Positions 43,185 through 52,493 of a stretch of DNA of 64,000 nucleotides are shown piece by piece. Below the pieces are notes generated by a model, which worked only from the letters and a program-made list of their open reading frames with translations, made no database searches and was not told the origin of the DNA. The stretch's first letter is position 1; every line of letters starts with the position of its first letter. The position numbers were made by a program, and so were the translations under genes. Source of the DNA: Eubacterium sp. (GTDB lineage: Bacteria > Bacillota > Clostridia > Oscillospirales > Acutalibacteraceae); the NCBI GenBank assembly GCA_029258375.1, contig JARHZA010000002.1:129001-193000 (forward strand), given 5' to 3'.

Positions 43185-44588
43185 ATGAGCAAACACACTC
43201 TTCAGGAACGAGATGGTTTTAGAAATAAAAGGGGATTTATACTTGCCTGTATAGGTTCTGCCGTTGGAATGGGAAACATATGGCGTTTTCCAATAATGGT
43301 TTCAAAATATGGTGGATTAACATTCTTAATTCCGTATGTGTTTTTTGTTGCCTTAATCGCTTCAACTGGTGTTATCGAAGAATTTGCACTTGGTCGCCGT
43401 GCAGGAGCAGGCCCTGTTGGTGCATTTGGTATGTGTACAGAAGAAAGAAATGGCAATAAGCGAGTGGGCAATATTGTTGGTGCACTTCCAATTTTGGGTG
43501 CAATGATGTTGGCAATTGGCTACACTGTAGTGCTTGGTTGGATTTTTAAGTATACTTGGATGGGCATATCTGGCAGTCTTTTCAATATGGGGCAAGATAT
43601 GGCAGTTATTGGTGGAACTTTTGGTAACACTGCACCAGAGGCAAAAACAATTAGTGAAGCAGTCTCAATGATGTTTAACGGTGGCTTGTTCAGTGTTGGT
43701 AATGGTGTATGGCAAGTAATTGGTCTTGCAATATCATTAACTATTATGGCACTTGGAATTGGCAGAGGAATTGAAAAAGCAAACAAATTTATGATGCCTG
43801 TTTTATTCTTTTTGTTTGTAGTGTTAGCGTTATATATTTCAACTCTTGCAGGCGCAAGCGAAGGCTATAAGTATATCTTCACTTTAAATCCTAAAGGTTT
43901 GTTAAATGTAGAAGTATGGATTTATGCTTTTGGTCAAGCATTTTTCTCATTATCTGTTGCTGGAAATGGTTCGGTTATTTACGGTTCTTATTTGCCAAAA
44001 AATGAAGATATTCCAGCATCTGCAAAAAATGTAGCAATATTTGATACAATTGCTGCAACACTTGCTATGTTTGTAATTTTGCCAGCTATGAGTGTTGGCA
44101 ACGTTGCACCAGATGCAACTGGCCCAGGGCTTATGTTCGTTTACCTACCAAATGTATTTAACGGAATGGTTGGCGGCCGAATTGTTGGTATGGTTTTCTT
44201 TGTTTGTGTATTGTTTGCTGGCATTTCTTCAATTATAAATTTATATGAAGCGCCAGTTGCCTTGCTTCAAGAAATGTTCCATTTAAAACGTATACCTTCA
44301 GTTCTTATAATTGGTTCTATCGGCGCAATTATTTCTTTGATGATTCAACCTTGGACTTCTCAGTGGATGGATATAGTTTCAATTTATATTTGTCCTATGG
44401 GTGCATTGTTAGCAGGTATAATGTTCTTTTGGGTTCTTAAAAAAGAAACTGCGTTGGAAGCAGTTAATGAGGGACGTTTAAATGGCAAAAAAATTGGTAA
44501 GTGGTTCCACCCAGTAGGTAAATATGTGTATTGCCTTTTTGCACTTGTAGCTTTAATAGCGGGCGCTATTTTTGGTGGAATTGGGTAA
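43185..44588 (+). CDS. Sodium-dependent transporter, NSS/SNF family
   Basis: The 467-residue protein has the neurotransmitter:sodium symporter fold with about eleven spans. The span-1 motif IGSAVGMGNIWRFP (about 24-37), which forms the sodium and substrate site, is intact, and span 6 has SLSVAGNGSVIYGSYL. Bacterial members import amino acids such as leucine, tryptophan or tyrosine, or other amines; the substrate cannot be told here. It is a single gene between its own promoter and a strong terminator. Confidence 0.93.
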   Translation: MSKHTLQERDGFRNKRGFILACIGSAVGMGNIWRFPIMVSKYGGLTFLIPYVFFVALIASTGVIEEFALGRRAGAGPVGAFGMCTEERNGNKRVGNIVGALPILGAMMLAIGYTVVLGWIFKYTWMGISGSLFNMGQDMAVIGGTFGNTAPEAKTISEAVSMMFNGGLFSVGNGVWQVIGLAISLTIMALGIGRGIEKANKFMMPVLFFLFVVLALYISTLAGASEGYKYIFTLNPKGLLNVEVWIYAFGQAFFSLSVAGNGSVIYGSYLPKNEDIPASAKNVAIFDTIAATLAMFVILPAMSVGNVAPDATGPGLMFVYLPNVFNGMVGGRIVGMVFFVCVLFAGISSIINLYEAPVALLQEMFHLKRIPSVLIIGSIGAIISLMIQPWTSQWMDIVSIYICPMGALLAGIMFFWVLKKETALEAVNEGRLNGKKIGKWFHPVGKYVYCLFALVALIAGAIFGGIG

Positions 44589-44602
44589 ATAAATATAAAA
44601 TT

Positions 44603-44635
44603 AAAGCACCAAGCTAATGCTTGGTGCTTTTTGTT
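44603..44635. terminator. Bidirectional terminator
   Basis: AAAGCACCAAGC and GCTTGGTGCTTT form a perfect 12-bp stem with a 4-nt loop and TTTTTG tail, between converging stops at 44588 and 44643. Confidence 0.9.
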
Positions 44636-44642
44636 ATTTATA

Positions 44643-45686
44643 TTAGTTTTGTTCACTTGCTTTTTCATTTACAGTGTTTTCAATTGCATTAAATAAAGAT
44701 TTTTCATTTGACTGTGGAACGTCACAGGCATAGTGCCAAATCATCATACCACCTAAGCCAGAATCAATAGCAAGTTCTGTTTTTTTAGCTATGTCATCAT
44801 AAGTGTTAAATGATGCGGTTAAACCACGTTCTTCATCTTTTGCAAAACCTTTTTCGTCAATTTTATCAATATATTCTTTGTAGTCATACCAAACTGCTTC
44901 CTGTGTTGTTGGTCGTGCGTAGAAAGGTACTCCTAAATCAAGTTTTGCCTTGTCATAACCTGCTTTTTCAAATTTTTTAATATCATCTTCTGCAATTTTA
45001 TATGATGCGTGAGTTCCGTCTTTATCCCATAAATCGTAGCTCATAACTTCAATTCTATCAACAACTGCTTTTGCGTCTTTAGATAGTTTTGCATCCCATC
45101 CTGAAAGAGCCATACCGATTTCGTATTTTTCACCAAGAACTTTATCAAGCGATAAAATAAAGTTGCTATAAACTTTCCAGTTTTTATTTTTTATTGCATA
45201 TTCATAGTCGAAGAAAATACCGTCAAAATTGTATTTATCTAAAACATTTTTAATGTTTTCTTCAAGTTTGCCACTTTCAAATGCTTTGTTGTGGCGATCA
45301 GCCTTGTCTTGCATTTGCTTATTCCAATCATCAGTTTCAATCTGTGCATCAGGGCCTAAAATATTAAGATATATTTTTTTATTTTCTTTATTATTTATTC
45401 CAGATTTTAGTGTTTCTAAAACTTCGTCAAAATCTTCATCTAAAGTAACGTTGCCATCTTCATCAAATTTAGCACAACCAAAGAATATGAAGTCTGTTAT
45501 TTGATCAAAATGAGAAGTATCAAGATTTTCTTTGTCTCTTAAATTATTAGCAACTATGTAAGCAGTTGTTCTAAAGTCATCAATTTTTAATGGTGTTGAT
45601 TCAACTTTTTTAGAACAAGCAGAAAATAATGTAATAAGCATTGTTACTGTTAATAAAGTAATTATAATTTTTTTGATTTTTGCCAT
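44643..45686 (-). CDS. Glycoside hydrolase family 18 lipoprotein
   Basis: The 347-residue protein has a signal peptide with lipobox LFSAC (Cys about 24). A GH18 barrel follows, with the catalytic DxxDxDxE-type motif as FDGIFFDYEYA (Glu about 168), IEVMSYDLWD and the barrel-closing GLGGMMIWHYACD. Family members cleave beta-1,4-linked N-acetylglucosamine polymers such as chitin, host N-glycan cores or peptidoglycan. As a membrane-anchored enzyme it could trim host glycans or the cell's own wall. GGGGGAAA precedes ATG 45686. Confidence 0.9.
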   Translation of the reverse strand: MAKIKKIIITLLTVTMLITLFSACSKKVESTPLKIDDFRTTAYIVANNLRDKENLDTSHFDQITDFIFFGCAKFDEDGNVTLDEDFDEVLETLKSGINNKENKKIYLNILGPDAQIETDDWNKQMQDKADRHNKAFESGKLEENIKNVLDKYNFDGIFFDYEYAIKNKNWKVYSNFILSLDKVLGEKYEIGMALSGWDAKLSKDAKAVVDRIEVMSYDLWDKDGTHASYKIAEDDIKKFEKAGYDKAKLDLGVPFYARPTTQEAVWYDYKEYIDKIDEKGFAKDEERGLTASFNTYDDIAKKTELAIDSGLGGMMIWHYACDVPQSNEKSLFNAIENTVNEKASEQN

Positions 45687-45782
45687 AAAATTTCCCCCTA
45701 AGATAATTCATACATATTTGTAAGAATGTAAATAGTAATTTATCATAATTATAAGTATTTTTCAATATACAAATAAATTAAG

Positions 45783-45819
45783 AAAAAAGGTTCTGATTAA
45801 AAATCAGAACCTTTTTGTA
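45783..45819 (-). terminator. Terminator downstream of the desulfoferrodoxin gene
   Basis: AAAAAGGTTCTGATT and AATCAGAACCTTTTT flank a 3-nt loop, 15 nt after the minus-strand stop at 45834. It is symmetrical and could act on both strands. Confidence 0.85.
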
Positions 45820-45833
45820 ATTTGAATTTTAAA

Positions 45834-46214
45834 TTAAACTTGTTTTACCCATAAACCATGTAAGTTGCAATAAGCCATTGCAGAAATAACTTTATCGTCA
45901 TCGCAAATCATAAATGTTGCTTCTGGTTTTTCGCCAGGTTTTAGGCATTTACGCTGATTACCTTGTTCAGTTTCTAAAGTAATCCATTCAATAAGGTGTT
46001 CTTCTGTCATTGGGTGTTCTACTGAACTAACTGTTACTGTAACTTTATTTCCTTCAATAGAAATAACAGGTACGTGTTTTTCAGTAGCAGCGTCGGTTGA
46101 ATTTGGAACGATTTCTTCCATTTTTTCGCCACAACACATAATAGGAACACCACTGTTTTTTACGAACGCAACAATGTTTTTACAATGTTTACAGATGTAG
46201 AATTTCATTTCCAT
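45834..46214 (-). CDS. Desulfoferrodoxin (superoxide reductase)
   Basis: The 126-residue protein has an N-terminal desulforedoxin domain (YICKHCKN and MCCGEKM, about 6-35), which binds a rubredoxin-like iron. A superoxide reductase domain follows with the active-site iron ligands in EKHVPV, VEHPMTEEHLIEWI and AYCNLHGLWV. It reduces superoxide to hydrogen peroxide without making oxygen, a defence typical of strict anaerobes. ATG 46214 is spaced 7 nt from AAGGGTG. It is probably transcribed alone. Confidence 0.95.
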   Translation of the reverse strand: MEMKFYICKHCKNIVAFVKNSGVPIMCCGEKMEEIVPNSTDAATEKHVPVISIEGNKVTVTVSSVEHPMTEEHLIEWITLETEQGNQRKCLKPGEKPEATFMICDDDKVISAMAYCNLHGLWVKQV

Positions 46215-46292
46215 AAATAATCACCCTTTAATAATATATTGAGATTTATAATCCCTAACGTCATTATAACATAACAATATATTTTAATACAA

Positions 46293-46964
46293 CTAATTTT
46301 TATCGTGGTTTATAAACATTACTATAAATGTAAAAATAAGACCAATGTTTGCGATTAAAACAGCTTTTATTGAAAGTGAATTTGTTATTAAAGCACCTAT
46401 TGCACCACCAATAATAAAAAATAAAATAATTCCTAAATACTCAAATGTTTGTGTTAATTCTTTTTTGTTTTTTGTTGATAAATAATTAAAAAAGTGTTCT
46501 GTGCCACTTCTTAAATTTCCTGTGCACATTGTTGTTGCGATTGCATTGTCATTTATTTTTCTAAAACTTTGAACTTGCAAAGAACAAACAAAAGACACAA
46601 GTGCATTTGATATATTGTTACATATTTTTGTTTGTGGAATAAATGCCACAATAGTTAAAACTATTATTTCAAAAAGAATTGTTATTTGACGCCAGTGAAG
46701 AAGTTTTGCCTCAATAAATTTATTGTGTATAAATTCACATATAAGTATACCTATTATAAATGAAAAAATTGGAATTAAGTAAATTAAACTTTCTCTAATA
46801 TGTCCATTTGCAAATTTTATGCCCATCAAAACAATGTTTCCCGTTTGTGCGTTTGCAAATACTGCGCCACGTCCTATATATGTATAGGCATCTAAAAAAC
46901 CGCCAACTATTGCAAGTATAGCGCCTAAAAAATATGTTTCGGACATTTGTTTTTTAGTTTTCAT
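46293..46964 (-). CDS. YoaK/DUF1275-family membrane protein
   Basis: The 223-residue protein has six or seven hydrophobic spans and the family motif GGFLDAYTYI-GRGAVFANAQTGN near the N-terminus, with later ATTMCTGNLRSG. DUF1275 proteins are widespread inner-membrane proteins of unproven function, sometimes suggested to be transporters. The frame extends to 46997, but ATG 46964 (MKTKKQMSE) fits the family start. GAGGTT lies about 12 nt upstream, a slightly long spacing. Confidence 0.88.
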   Translation of the reverse strand: MKTKKQMSETYFLGAILAIVGGFLDAYTYIGRGAVFANAQTGNIVLMGIKFANGHIRESLIYLIPIFSFIIGILICEFIHNKFIEAKLLHWRQITILFEIIVLTIVAFIPQTKICNNISNALVSFVCSLQVQSFRKINDNAIATTMCTGNLRSGTEHFFNYLSTKNKKELTQTFEYLGIILFFIIGGAIGALITNSLSIKAVLIANIGLIFTFIVMFINHDKN

Positions 46965-47088
46965 TTTGTTGTTAACCTCAATAAATAATATATACAATAT
47001 ATTATCACTTTGATTACAGTATGTAAATAGAAATGATTTTTTAAAATTGGTTTAAAAAATATGTAATATATATGTAAAAAAATTCATA

Positions 47089-47105
47089 TTTGACGTGAAT
47101 TTGAC
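47089..47105 (+). promoter_or_regulatory. Pho-box-like direct repeat
   Basis: TTTGAC occurs at 47089-47094 and 47100-47105 with an 11-bp period, 57 bp before the phosphate transporter start. PhoP/PhoB-type regulators bind direct repeats with this period, and a PhoPR-like pair is encoded in the same unit. Repeats of TATGTAA at 47060-47076 lie just upstream. Confidence 0.5.
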
Positions 47106-47161
47106 ATAAAATAAGTTTGCTTTTAACTAAAAACATTTAATCTTTTTGCGAGGTGATAATA

Positions 47162-48925
47162 ATGGATTTAAATTCTATACTTTCAATGGTTGGTGGACTT
47201 GCTCTCTTTCTTTATGGTATGCAGTTTATGGGCAACCAACTTGAAAAAATGTCTGGTGGTAAACTTGAACGTATTCTTGAAAAAATGACAGACAAAACTT
47301 ATAAAGGTGTACTTCTTGGCTGTGCCGTAACAGCTGTAATTCAGTCTTCTTCAGCAGTAACTGTAATGGTAGTCGGATTTGTAAATTCTGGTATTATGCA
47401 GTTATCTCGTGCAATTGGCGTTATTATGGGTGCAAACGTAGGTACAACTGTTACAGCTTGGATTTTATCTTTAACAGGTTTAAGTGGTGATAGTTTAATT
47501 GTTAATTTACTTAAGCCTTCAACATTTGCTCCAGTTCTTGCAGTAATTGGTGTGTTTGTTTTAATGTTCTGCAAAAAAGAAAAAGTAAAAAATATTGGTG
47601 GTATTGCAACAGGCTTTGCAATTTTAATGATGGGTATGACATTTATGAGTGATGCAATGTCTGGTCTTGCATCAAACGAAGAATTTACTTCAATTCTTGT
47701 TAAATTTAGCAACCCATTATTAGGTGTTTTAGTAGGTGCTCTTCTTACTGCAGTAATTCAGTCTTCAAGTGCTTCTGTTGGTATTTTACAGGCACTTGCA
47801 ATTTCAGGCAGTGTATCTTTTGCAACTGCATTTCCAATTATTCTTGGTCAAAACATTGGTACTTGTATCACTGCTCTTATATCTTCACTTGGAACAAATA
47901 AAAATGCAAAAAGAGCAGCGTTTGCACATTTCTATTTCAATGTAATTGGTGTAATTTTGGCACTTATAATTTTCTATGGTGGCAACGCAATATTTGGCTT
48001 ACCATTCTTAAATAAGGCTGCATCTGCATCTGATATTGCTATTATGCACACAGCGTTTAACTTGTTTGCAACTGCAGTTCTTTTACCTTTTACAAAGCAA
48101 CTTGAATTTCTTGCTACTAAAACTATTAAAGATAGTAAGAAAGATGAATCAAAGGTTGATCCAGCACAAAAAGCTCTTATCGAAGATAGATTCTTTATCA
48201 ACCCTGCTTATGCAGTTGAAAAGTGTAAAGATGTAACAATTGAAATGGCAAATATTGTTGAAAAGATGTCACTTTCTGCATTATCAATTATTAAAAATTA
48301 TTCAGAAGAAAAAGCAAATACAATTTTAGAAAATGAAAAAACAACAGATAAATATGAAGAAATTCTTGAAACTTACCTTGTTAAGATAAGTGCAATGGAT
48401 TTGAATGATGAAGTAAGTAAAGATGTATTTGTGCTCCATCACGCTATTGAGAATTTTGAAAAAATCGGTGACTACAGCGAAGATATACTCAAAGCAAGAG
48501 TTGCGATTAACGAAAGAAAATATTCTTTGTCTGAACAAGCAAAATATGAACTTTCAGTAATGATTGCTGCCTTAACAAAAACAATCAATCTTACTATGGA
48601 AGCATTTAGAGAAAATGACTTTTCAAAGGCAAAGCAAATTGAACCACTTGAAAATGTTATTGATAATTTGAAAAAACAACTTAAAAACAGACACTTAAAA
48701 CGTGTTGAAGAGGGAGAATGTTCAGTTCAAAACGGTTTCCTTTATCTTGATCTTATAAATGCTTTTGAAAGAATAGCAGATCACTGTTCTGATATTGCAG
48801 TTTCTATGATTGAACTTGAAAGTGGCGATTATAATGTTCATACTTACGTTCGTGAAATCAAGGAAACTGACAAAGAATTTATAGAAAATCTTGATTCACA
48901 TCTTGAAAAATACTCTTTAAACTGA
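47162..48925 (+). CDS. Na/phosphate cotransporter family protein with PhoU-like domain
   Basis: The 587-residue protein has two copies of the NptA repeat, each with a QSSSA motif (VIQSSSAVTVMVVGF about 62 and VIQSSSASVGIL about 202), in an N-terminal membrane half (about 1-320). The C-terminal PhoU-like helical half covers about 345-585. The fusion resembles NptA/YjbB-type proteins that move phosphate; some act in export. The frame opens at GTG 47153, but GAGGTG places the start at ATG 47162. A response regulator and kinase follow, suggesting phosphate-linked control. Confidence 0.92.
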   Translation: MDLNSILSMVGGLALFLYGMQFMGNQLEKMSGGKLERILEKMTDKTYKGVLLGCAVTAVIQSSSAVTVMVVGFVNSGIMQLSRAIGVIMGANVGTTVTAWILSLTGLSGDSLIVNLLKPSTFAPVLAVIGVFVLMFCKKEKVKNIGGIATGFAILMMGMTFMSDAMSGLASNEEFTSILVKFSNPLLGVLVGALLTAVIQSSSASVGILQALAISGSVSFATAFPIILGQNIGTCITALISSLGTNKNAKRAAFAHFYFNVIGVILALIIFYGGNAIFGLPFLNKAASASDIAIMHTAFNLFATAVLLPFTKQLEFLATKTIKDSKKDESKVDPAQKALIEDRFFINPAYAVEKCKDVTIEMANIVEKMSLSALSIIKNYSEEKANTILENEKTTDKYEEILETYLVKISAMDLNDEVSKDVFVLHHAIENFEKIGDYSEDILKARVAINERKYSLSEQAKYELSVMIAALTKTINLTMEAFRENDFSKAKQIEPLENVIDNLKKQLKNRHLKRVEEGECSVQNGFLYLDLINAFERIADHCSDIAVSMIELESGDYNVHTYVREIKETDKEFIENLDSHLEKYSLN

Positions 48926-48965
48926 AATAATATAGATAATATTTAAACTTTGCGGAGGTGTTATT

Positions 48966-49640
48966 ATGCCGCTTATATATGTTCTTGAAGATGACGAGAG
49001 TGTTAGAGAACTTGAACTTTATGCTTTAAAAGGTAATGGATACGAGGTTGCTGGATTTTCAGAACCTAAATCTTTTTATAAAGCACTTGAAAAAAGAAAA
49101 CCAGATTTAATTGTTATTGATGTTATGCTACCTGGTGAAGATGGTATTTCTATAACAAAAAACATTCGTGCTAATACAAAGTTTAGAAATATACCAATAA
49201 CAATGGTAACTGCAAAAACATCTGAACTTGATGCAGTTAGAGGGCTTGACTGTGGTGCTGATGATTATATTACAAAGCCTTTTTCTGTTATGATTTTTCT
49301 TTCAAGAATTAAAGCGTTACTTAGAAGAACTGAAAATAGTGACGAAAGAAAGTTTTATGAATATAAATCAATAAAACTTGATGATAAAAAGCATAAAGTT
49401 TATTCTTTTGATGAAGAAGTTGAACTAACTTATAAAGAATATGAAATACTTAAATTTTTGATTTTAAATAGGGGCATTGCTGTTACAAGAGAACAACTTT
49501 TAAATAAAGTTTGGGGTTATGATAGCGAAAGCGAATCAAGAACAGTAGATAGTCACATTTTAACATTAAGAAAAAAACTTGGCGACAGTGGTTCACTAAT
49601 AGAAACAATTCGCCACGTTGGTTATAAATTGGGAGAATAA
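48966..49640 (+). CDS. OmpR-family response regulator, PhoP-like
   Basis: The 224-residue protein has the receiver residues EDDES (about 8-12), VIDVMLPGEDG (phospho-acceptor about 52), TAKT and KPF, then a winged-helix domain (about 125-224) ending GYKLG. GCGGAGG precedes ATG 48966. It sits 40 nt after the phosphate transporter and is followed by its likely kinase, so a role in the phosphate response is inferred from position and the Pho-box-like repeat upstream. Confidence 0.92.
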   Translation: MPLIYVLEDDESVRELELYALKGNGYEVAGFSEPKSFYKALEKRKPDLIVIDVMLPGEDGISITKNIRANTKFRNIPITMVTAKTSELDAVRGLDCGADDYITKPFSVMIFLSRIKALLRRTENSDERKFYEYKSIKLDDKKHKVYSFDEEVELTYKEYEILKFLILNRGIAVTREQLLNKVWGYDSESESRTVDSHILTLRKKLGDSGSLIETIRHVGYKLGE

Positions 49641-49704
49641 GTTAAATTTGTTTTAAACTTGCTATGTTGTTTTTTAGCATAGCAGAAAGGCAATTAAAAT
49701 AGTT

Positions 49705-51015
49705 ATGGTAAATAAAATATTTAATAATGGTCTTATTGTTGGGCTTACATCTGTTTTGCTTACAGTTATTTTTTCTGTTTTAGTTGTTTTTGGTTTTTTT
49801 GAAAGCCAAATTAAAAATGATTTAAAAGAAGAAACAAAGTCTATTGCTGTTGCACTTAATAACGGAGTTGATGTAAGTTTTTACAAAAATCAAAAGGCAA
49901 GAATAACCCTTATTGATTCTAAAGGTAACGTTCTTTTTGATAATCAAACAAAAACATTATCAACAGATAATCATCTTGAACGTCCAGAAATTAAAGAAGC
50001 TATTCAAAACGGAGAAGGTCAGGTTATAAGAAGATCTTCTACAATGGATTCAACAACTTATTACTATGCACTTCTTCTTGAAAACTCAAATATTCTTCGT
50101 GTTTCTATGAACACAAACAGCATTACTTTAATGTTTACAAAAACCATTTATTTAATTGCAGTAATTGCTCTTTTTGTAATTATTCTTTCACTTGTTCTTG
50201 CATATAAACTTTCTAAAAAAATAGTTAAACCTATTGAAGAAATAACAGAAAATCTTGATGATATAAAAGATAGTCCTTATGAAGAGTTAAAACCTTTTAC
50301 AGATAAAATTAAAGCTCAGGTTGAAGCTGAAAAGAAACTCTCCCAAATGAAAAGGCAGTTCACAGCCAATGTTTCACACGAATTAAAAACACCATTAACT
50401 TCAATATCTGGTTATGCAGAATTGCTTGAGGGTGGTATGGTTAAAAGTGAGGATGTTTCTAAAATAGGTAGAATTATTCATAAAGAATCACAGCGTCTTA
50501 TAGGTCTAACTCACGATATTATTCAGCTTTCACAACTTGAAGAATATGACTATAAACCAATACTTGATGCAGTTGATTTGAATAAAATAACAGAATCTTG
50601 TGTTGAAACATTAGAAGGCAAAGCAGAAAAGAAAAATGTAAAGATTCACTATGAAGGTGAAACTGCTAAGATTAAAGGCACAAAGTCTCTTGTTGAAGAA
50701 CTTGCCTATAATATAATAGAAAATGCAATTAAATATAATGTTGATAATGGTGAAGTTTTTGTAACAGTTAAAGACCTTGAAGATTATTCAGTTTTAATTG
50801 TTAAAGATACTGGTATTGGTATTCCTCAAAAATATCAAGAACGAGTATTTGAAAGATTTTTTAGAGTTGATAAATCTCGTTCAAAAGAAACAGGTGGTAC
50901 AGGCCTTGGACTTGCAATAGTTAAACATACTGTTGATTACCTTGGTGGTTCACTAACTCTTAAAAGTGATTTGAATGTTGGCACAACAATTACTGTTAAA
51001 TTATTAAAACAATAA
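49705..51015 (+). CDS. Sensor histidine kinase, PhoR-like
   Basis: The 436-residue kinase has an N-terminal span (about 10-30), an extracellular domain (about 31-145) and a second span (about 146-168). A HAMP-like linker, the phospho-acceptor motif FTANVSHELKTPLTSISGYAELL (ends at about 214 and 236) and HATPase motifs follow (ENAIKYN, VKDTGIGIP, GGTGLGLAIVKH). This is the PhoR/WalK-like class. A small hairpin (TGCTATG/CATAGCA, 49660-49684) lies in the 64-nt gap after the regulator gene. A terminator follows. Confidence 0.92.
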   Translation: MVNKIFNNGLIVGLTSVLLTVIFSVLVVFGFFESQIKNDLKEETKSIAVALNNGVDVSFYKNQKARITLIDSKGNVLFDNQTKTLSTDNHLERPEIKEAIQNGEGQVIRRSSTMDSTTYYYALLLENSNILRVSMNTNSITLMFTKTIYLIAVIALFVIILSLVLAYKLSKKIVKPIEEITENLDDIKDSPYEELKPFTDKIKAQVEAEKKLSQMKRQFTANVSHELKTPLTSISGYAELLEGGMVKSEDVSKIGRIIHKESQRLIGLTHDIIQLSQLEEYDYKPILDAVDLNKITESCVETLEGKAEKKNVKIHYEGETAKIKGTKSLVEELAYNIIENAIKYNVDNGEVFVTVKDLEDYSVLIVKDTGIGIPQKYQERVFERFFRVDKSRSKETGGTGLGLAIVKHTVDYLGGSLTLKSDLNVGTTITVKLLKQ

Positions 51016-51048
51016 AAGAAAAATAATATTCTTAATGGACAATATTAT

Positions 51049-51085
51049 GAAAAAAGACTCTTGAAGTAATTCAAGAGTCTTTTTG
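51049..51085. terminator. Bidirectional terminator
   Basis: AAAAAGACTCTTGAA and TTCAAGAGTCTTTTT flank a 4-nt loop between converging stops at 51015 and 51096. Confidence 0.9.
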
Positions 51086-51095
51086 TTTGCTTATA

Positions 51096-52313
51096 TTATA
51101 TATTGCTTTTGTTAAATTTCTTTGCCCAAGGTTTTACACAAACAAGGCAAATAGCTGTTCCAGCTAATGCAATTATTAGCCAAATTAAAAGTGTAAAACT
51201 CCAACCACGACTTTCTGATAAAACTGCAATACCGTAAGTTGAAATTGCACTGCCTATATATGTGCAAGAATTTAGAATTCCTGATGCAGTTGAAACATTG
51301 CCGTATTTTTTGAAAAATGGTGGAATCATACAAATTAAAATAAGATTTACGCCGTGCATTGATGCGGTTAAAAGTGCAGAGAATAACACAGATAGTGGTG
51401 CACTTGAACCAGATAAGAAATATAATGCTAATGCAGATAAAGCACCAACGCCAAAAATAACACCAGAACACATAAGTGGATTCTTAAACTTCATTCTGTA
51501 AAGAACAGATGAAACTTGAAAACTAATAATTCCAAAAATAGGAAGTACAACACCAGTTAAAATTGAAATAATGTTGCTCATATTATATGTTTCAGTGATA
51601 TAAGATGGCATCCAAGTTGTAACACCGTCTCTTAACATACCTTGAAGTATTATTGCAATCATTACACCAATCATTAAAGGTGTAAAGAAAATTTTAATAG
51701 AACTATTATTTGATTGCTCTTTTGATTCTTTCTTTTGAGGCTTGATTTCGTAAGAATATTTATTCCAAACTAAAAGCATTATTAAGCCTAACCCAGCAGA
51801 GAAAAAGAAAACAGATTTCCAGTTGAATAAAGATATAAGTAAAGGAGCTGCTAAATATACAACAATTGTTCCAAGTGAACTACCCCAAGAAACTTTTACT
51901 GCAACTTTTGCGTAATCGGCCTCTGTTAAAAGTGTTGTCATTAGTTGAACAAGTGGTGGCCATAAAAATGCTTGGGCAAAACCGTTTATACACCAAACAA
52001 TAAGCATTTGGTATGGGCTGTTACAAATAGGTATCAAAATATTCATAATTATAGTAACTAAAAGTCCACAAGAAACTAATTTTTTTGGAGAAAATTTATC
52101 ACCACATATACCACTAATAATTTGACCAGCACCATAAGTGATGAAGCTGCCAGTTAGTGATAGTGAAAGTAAACTTTTTGAAATTCCTGTATCAATTACC
52201 ATTTGTGAAATAACAGCACCATAGTTTATTCTTGTTATGTAACTTATCATATAAGTAATTGCAAAAAGAAGAGCCAAGTTGTTGATTTGCCTTTTGTTTT
52301 TTAATTTTTCCAT
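51096..52313 (-). CDS. MFS transporter, organophosphate:phosphate antiporter-like
   Basis: The 405-residue protein has about twelve membrane spans. Motifs of the GlpT/UhpT-like branch are visible: TRINYGAVISQM in the first part, GAGQIISGICGDKFSPKKL in the span 2-3 loop and the NGFAQAFLWPPLVQLM segment. This suggests exchange of a phosphorylated compound for phosphate, which fits its position beside the phosphate genes and downstream of a phosphodiesterase. The substrate is not certain. Confidence 0.82.
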   Translation of the reverse strand: MEKLKNKRQINNLALLFAITYMISYITRINYGAVISQMVIDTGISKSLLSLSLTGSFITYGAGQIISGICGDKFSPKKLVSCGLLVTIIMNILIPICNSPYQMLIVWCINGFAQAFLWPPLVQLMTTLLTEADYAKVAVKVSWGSSLGTIVVYLAAPLLISLFNWKSVFFFSAGLGLIMLLVWNKYSYEIKPQKKESKEQSNNSSIKIFFTPLMIGVMIAIILQGMLRDGVTTWMPSYITETYNMSNIISILTGVVLPIFGIISFQVSSVLYRMKFKNPLMCSGVIFGVGALSALALYFLSGSSAPLSVLFSALLTASMHGVNLILICMIPPFFKKYGNVSTASGILNSCTYIGSAISTYGIAVLSESRGWSFTLLIWLIIALAGTAICLVCVKPWAKKFNKSNI

Positions 52314-52452
52314 TTTCTATTTACCTTTTAATATTATATTACTTATTTATCTTATACATTTTATAGACAATATGATTATTTTATTATTACATAGTAATGA
52401 TGTCAAGAATTATTTATACAAATTAAAAATTATGTAAAATCGTATGGCTATA

Positions 52453-52486
52453 AAAAAAGCAAACAGTAAATTCTGTTTGCTTCTTT
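52453..52486 (-). terminator. Terminator after the phosphodiesterase gene
   Basis: AAGCAAACAG (52457-52466) pairs with CTGTTTGCTT (52473-52482) around a 6-nt loop; the minus strand continues into a run of T. Confidence 0.8.
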
Positions 52487-52493
52487 TATTATA

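Noticed and set aside
51112-51471. Minus-strand 119-residue frame
   Set aside because: It overlaps the MFS transporter in another frame on the same strand and has no start signal.
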